Assembly: GCA_964439395.1 (NCBI GenBank)
Contig: CAYTNV010000017.1
Span: 10,343-74,342, forward strand
From: JAUUSJ01 sp964439395
GTDB lineage: Bacteria > Bacillota > Clostridia > Lachnospirales > Lachnospiraceae
Direction of reading: 5' to 3'
Length of the DNA: 64,000 nucleotides
In this document: positions 63,154 to 64,000 of the stretch, piece after piece
How the letters are laid out: each line of letters starts with the position of its first letter
Position numbering within the stretch: the stretch's first letter is position 1
Made by a program: the position numbers and the translations under genes
Notes under the pieces: generated by a model
What the model saw: the letters and a program-made list of their open reading frames with translations, nothing else
Told to the model about the DNA's origin: nothing
Database searches by the model: none

Positions 63154-63170
63154 TCTTCCAATCTCAATCT

Positions 63171-63848
63171 CTATTCATACTTACTCAAAAACTTTACATT
63201 TTCCATCTCATAGCCATTTAACACGTCATCGTCAAAATCGCTTGGTGAAATTCTTCCATCATACCAAGGCTTTGAGTCAAAATAGCTTTGAATCTTAGAA
63301 TTTTGAAATCTCCTTCCATGTCTCGCATAGATTTCATTTTTTGCTAACTTAATCTCCCACGCAGATAAGTTTCTGATATCACTCTTTGTCAAATATCTGT
63401 CATCGCTATTATAGAAGAAATAAGAATCATATCCAGAGACGGTACAGCTTGAAGATTCATATTGGCTCAAAAACTTTATATTTGCTACTTCGTACTTATT
63501 AAATACATTTTCGTTGAAATCATCTGGCTCGATTCTTCCTCTATACCAGGATTTAGAATCAAAATAATCTTGGATATCTGAGTTATTAAATAATCTGCCA
63601 TGCTTTGCATAGATTTCATTTTTCGCTAATTTAATCTCCCACGCAGATAAGTATGCAATATCATCGGCAGTCAGGTATCTATAATCACTGCCTGGACAAA
63701 AATAAAAATCATCTTCTTCTGTATACACAATTCTCCAAGTAATCTCTTTTACCTTTGTTGCTGCCTCTACATTTACTGGCATTACGCTACATACAAAAGT
63801 CAATGCCATCGCTGTAGCTATCATTTTTTTCACTAATTTCATAATCAT
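63171..63848 (-). CDS. secreted protein with two YARHG domains
   Basis: A 225-residue exported protein: signal peptide of about 29 residues, then two YARHG domains of about 80 residues, each with WEIKLAKNEIYAxHGRxFxN, YFDSKxWY and DDF...Y...N.KFLS.YE. YARHG domains are extracellular and common in Firmicute and Bacteroidete surface proteins, probably wall-associated. The gene is monocistronic between a good promoter and terminator and lacks the island promoter module. Confidence 0.9.
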   Translation of the reverse strand: MIMKLVKKMIATAMALTFVCSVMPVNVEAATKVKEITWRIVYTEEDDFYFCPGSDYRYLTADDIAYLSAWEIKLAKNEIYAKHGRLFNNSDIQDYFDSKSWYRGRIEPDDFNENVFNKYEVANIKFLSQYESSSCTVSGYDSYFFYNSDDRYLTKSDIRNLSAWEIKLAKNEIYARHGRRFQNSKIQSYFDSKPWYDGRISPSDFDDDVLNGYEMENVKFLSKYE

Positions 63849-63894
63849 TCCTCCTTATAAAACTCCCTTTATTCTTCGCTCACTTATTGACTAT

Positions 63895-63923
63895 ATTGTA
63901 TGTATTTTTTGTGAATTCGTCAA
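63895..63923 (-). promoter_or_regulatory. sigma-A promoter of the YARHG gene
   Basis: Minus strand TTGACG (63923-63918), 17-base spacer, TACAAT (63900-63895); transcription start near 63888, about 40 bases before the ATG. Confidence 0.75.
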
Positions 63924-64000
63924 ATTTTAGGTTTATCAATATTTCTGGTGTGGTATAAAAAAAGTTAACACTTTATTCTCAAGGATTTCATGATAAAATC

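Overview
The window is about 64 kb of AT-rich chromosomal DNA from a low-GC Gram-positive anaerobe, most likely a Lachnospiraceae-type Clostridium. The evidence is the codon use, AGGAGG-type ribosome sites, sigma-A promoters, a pyrBI pair, a flavin/rubredoxin fusion beside a PerR-like Fur protein, and families typical of gut Clostridia (DUF5685, DUF6273, zinc-ribbon kinases, SH3b and YARHG secreted proteins). Nearly every gene lies on the minus strand; the exception is the subtilisin-like protease at 20.7-22.6 kb.

The first 14.5 kb is mainly housekeeping: the start of relA, pyrBI, a DUF2156 protein, a cysteine-synthase-like enzyme, a FeoA-like protein, a DnaJ/DUF5685/zinc-ribbon group, a receptor-like kinase fused to a peptidase, bioB, and a perR-SDR-rubredoxin operon. 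Two decayed mobile elements interrupt it. A broken IscB gene with a probable omega-RNA remnant sits between pyrB and pyrI, and the 5' part of a class IIC group II intron sits directly after the pyrBI terminator. Paired BirA-like operators precede bioB and paired PerR-like operators precede perR.

From 14.6 to 35.5 kb lies a cell-surface and accessory zone: SH3b proteins, a second zinc-ribbon kinase, an M14 carboxypeptidase, a tyrosine recombinase bracketed by perfect inverted repeats, a Csp-like S8 protease, an AAA/PD-(D/E)XK protein inside a broken macro-domain gene, an Rpn-type nuclease, a transglutaminase-like protein, a repeat protein and several gene remnants. The recombinase segment carries an outward promoter and looks like an invertible DNA switch.

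From 35.5 to 63.9 kb there is a large minus-strand island. Its core (49.7 to 39.2 kb) reads Lgt, membrane protein, FtsK/EssC-like ATPase, WXG100-like protein, two related helical proteins around a possible HNH nuclease, kinase, von Willebrand A protein and PP2C phosphatase. This resembles a type VII-like secretion locus joined to a TerY-P-like phospho-signalling triad. Around it are seven proteins sharing one N-terminal helical domain of about 110 residues but ending in different modules (DUF6273, biotinyl-lipoyl-like, LprI-like, NPCBM-like), a pseudokinase, zinc-ribbon membrane proteins and SH3b/YARHG secreted proteins. Four copies of one promoter design, a TGTAATAATTR motif (twice at exactly 21-bp spacing in three of them) followed by a hairpin leader, suggest that the island is co-regulated. 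I saw no tRNA, rRNA or CRISPR array.
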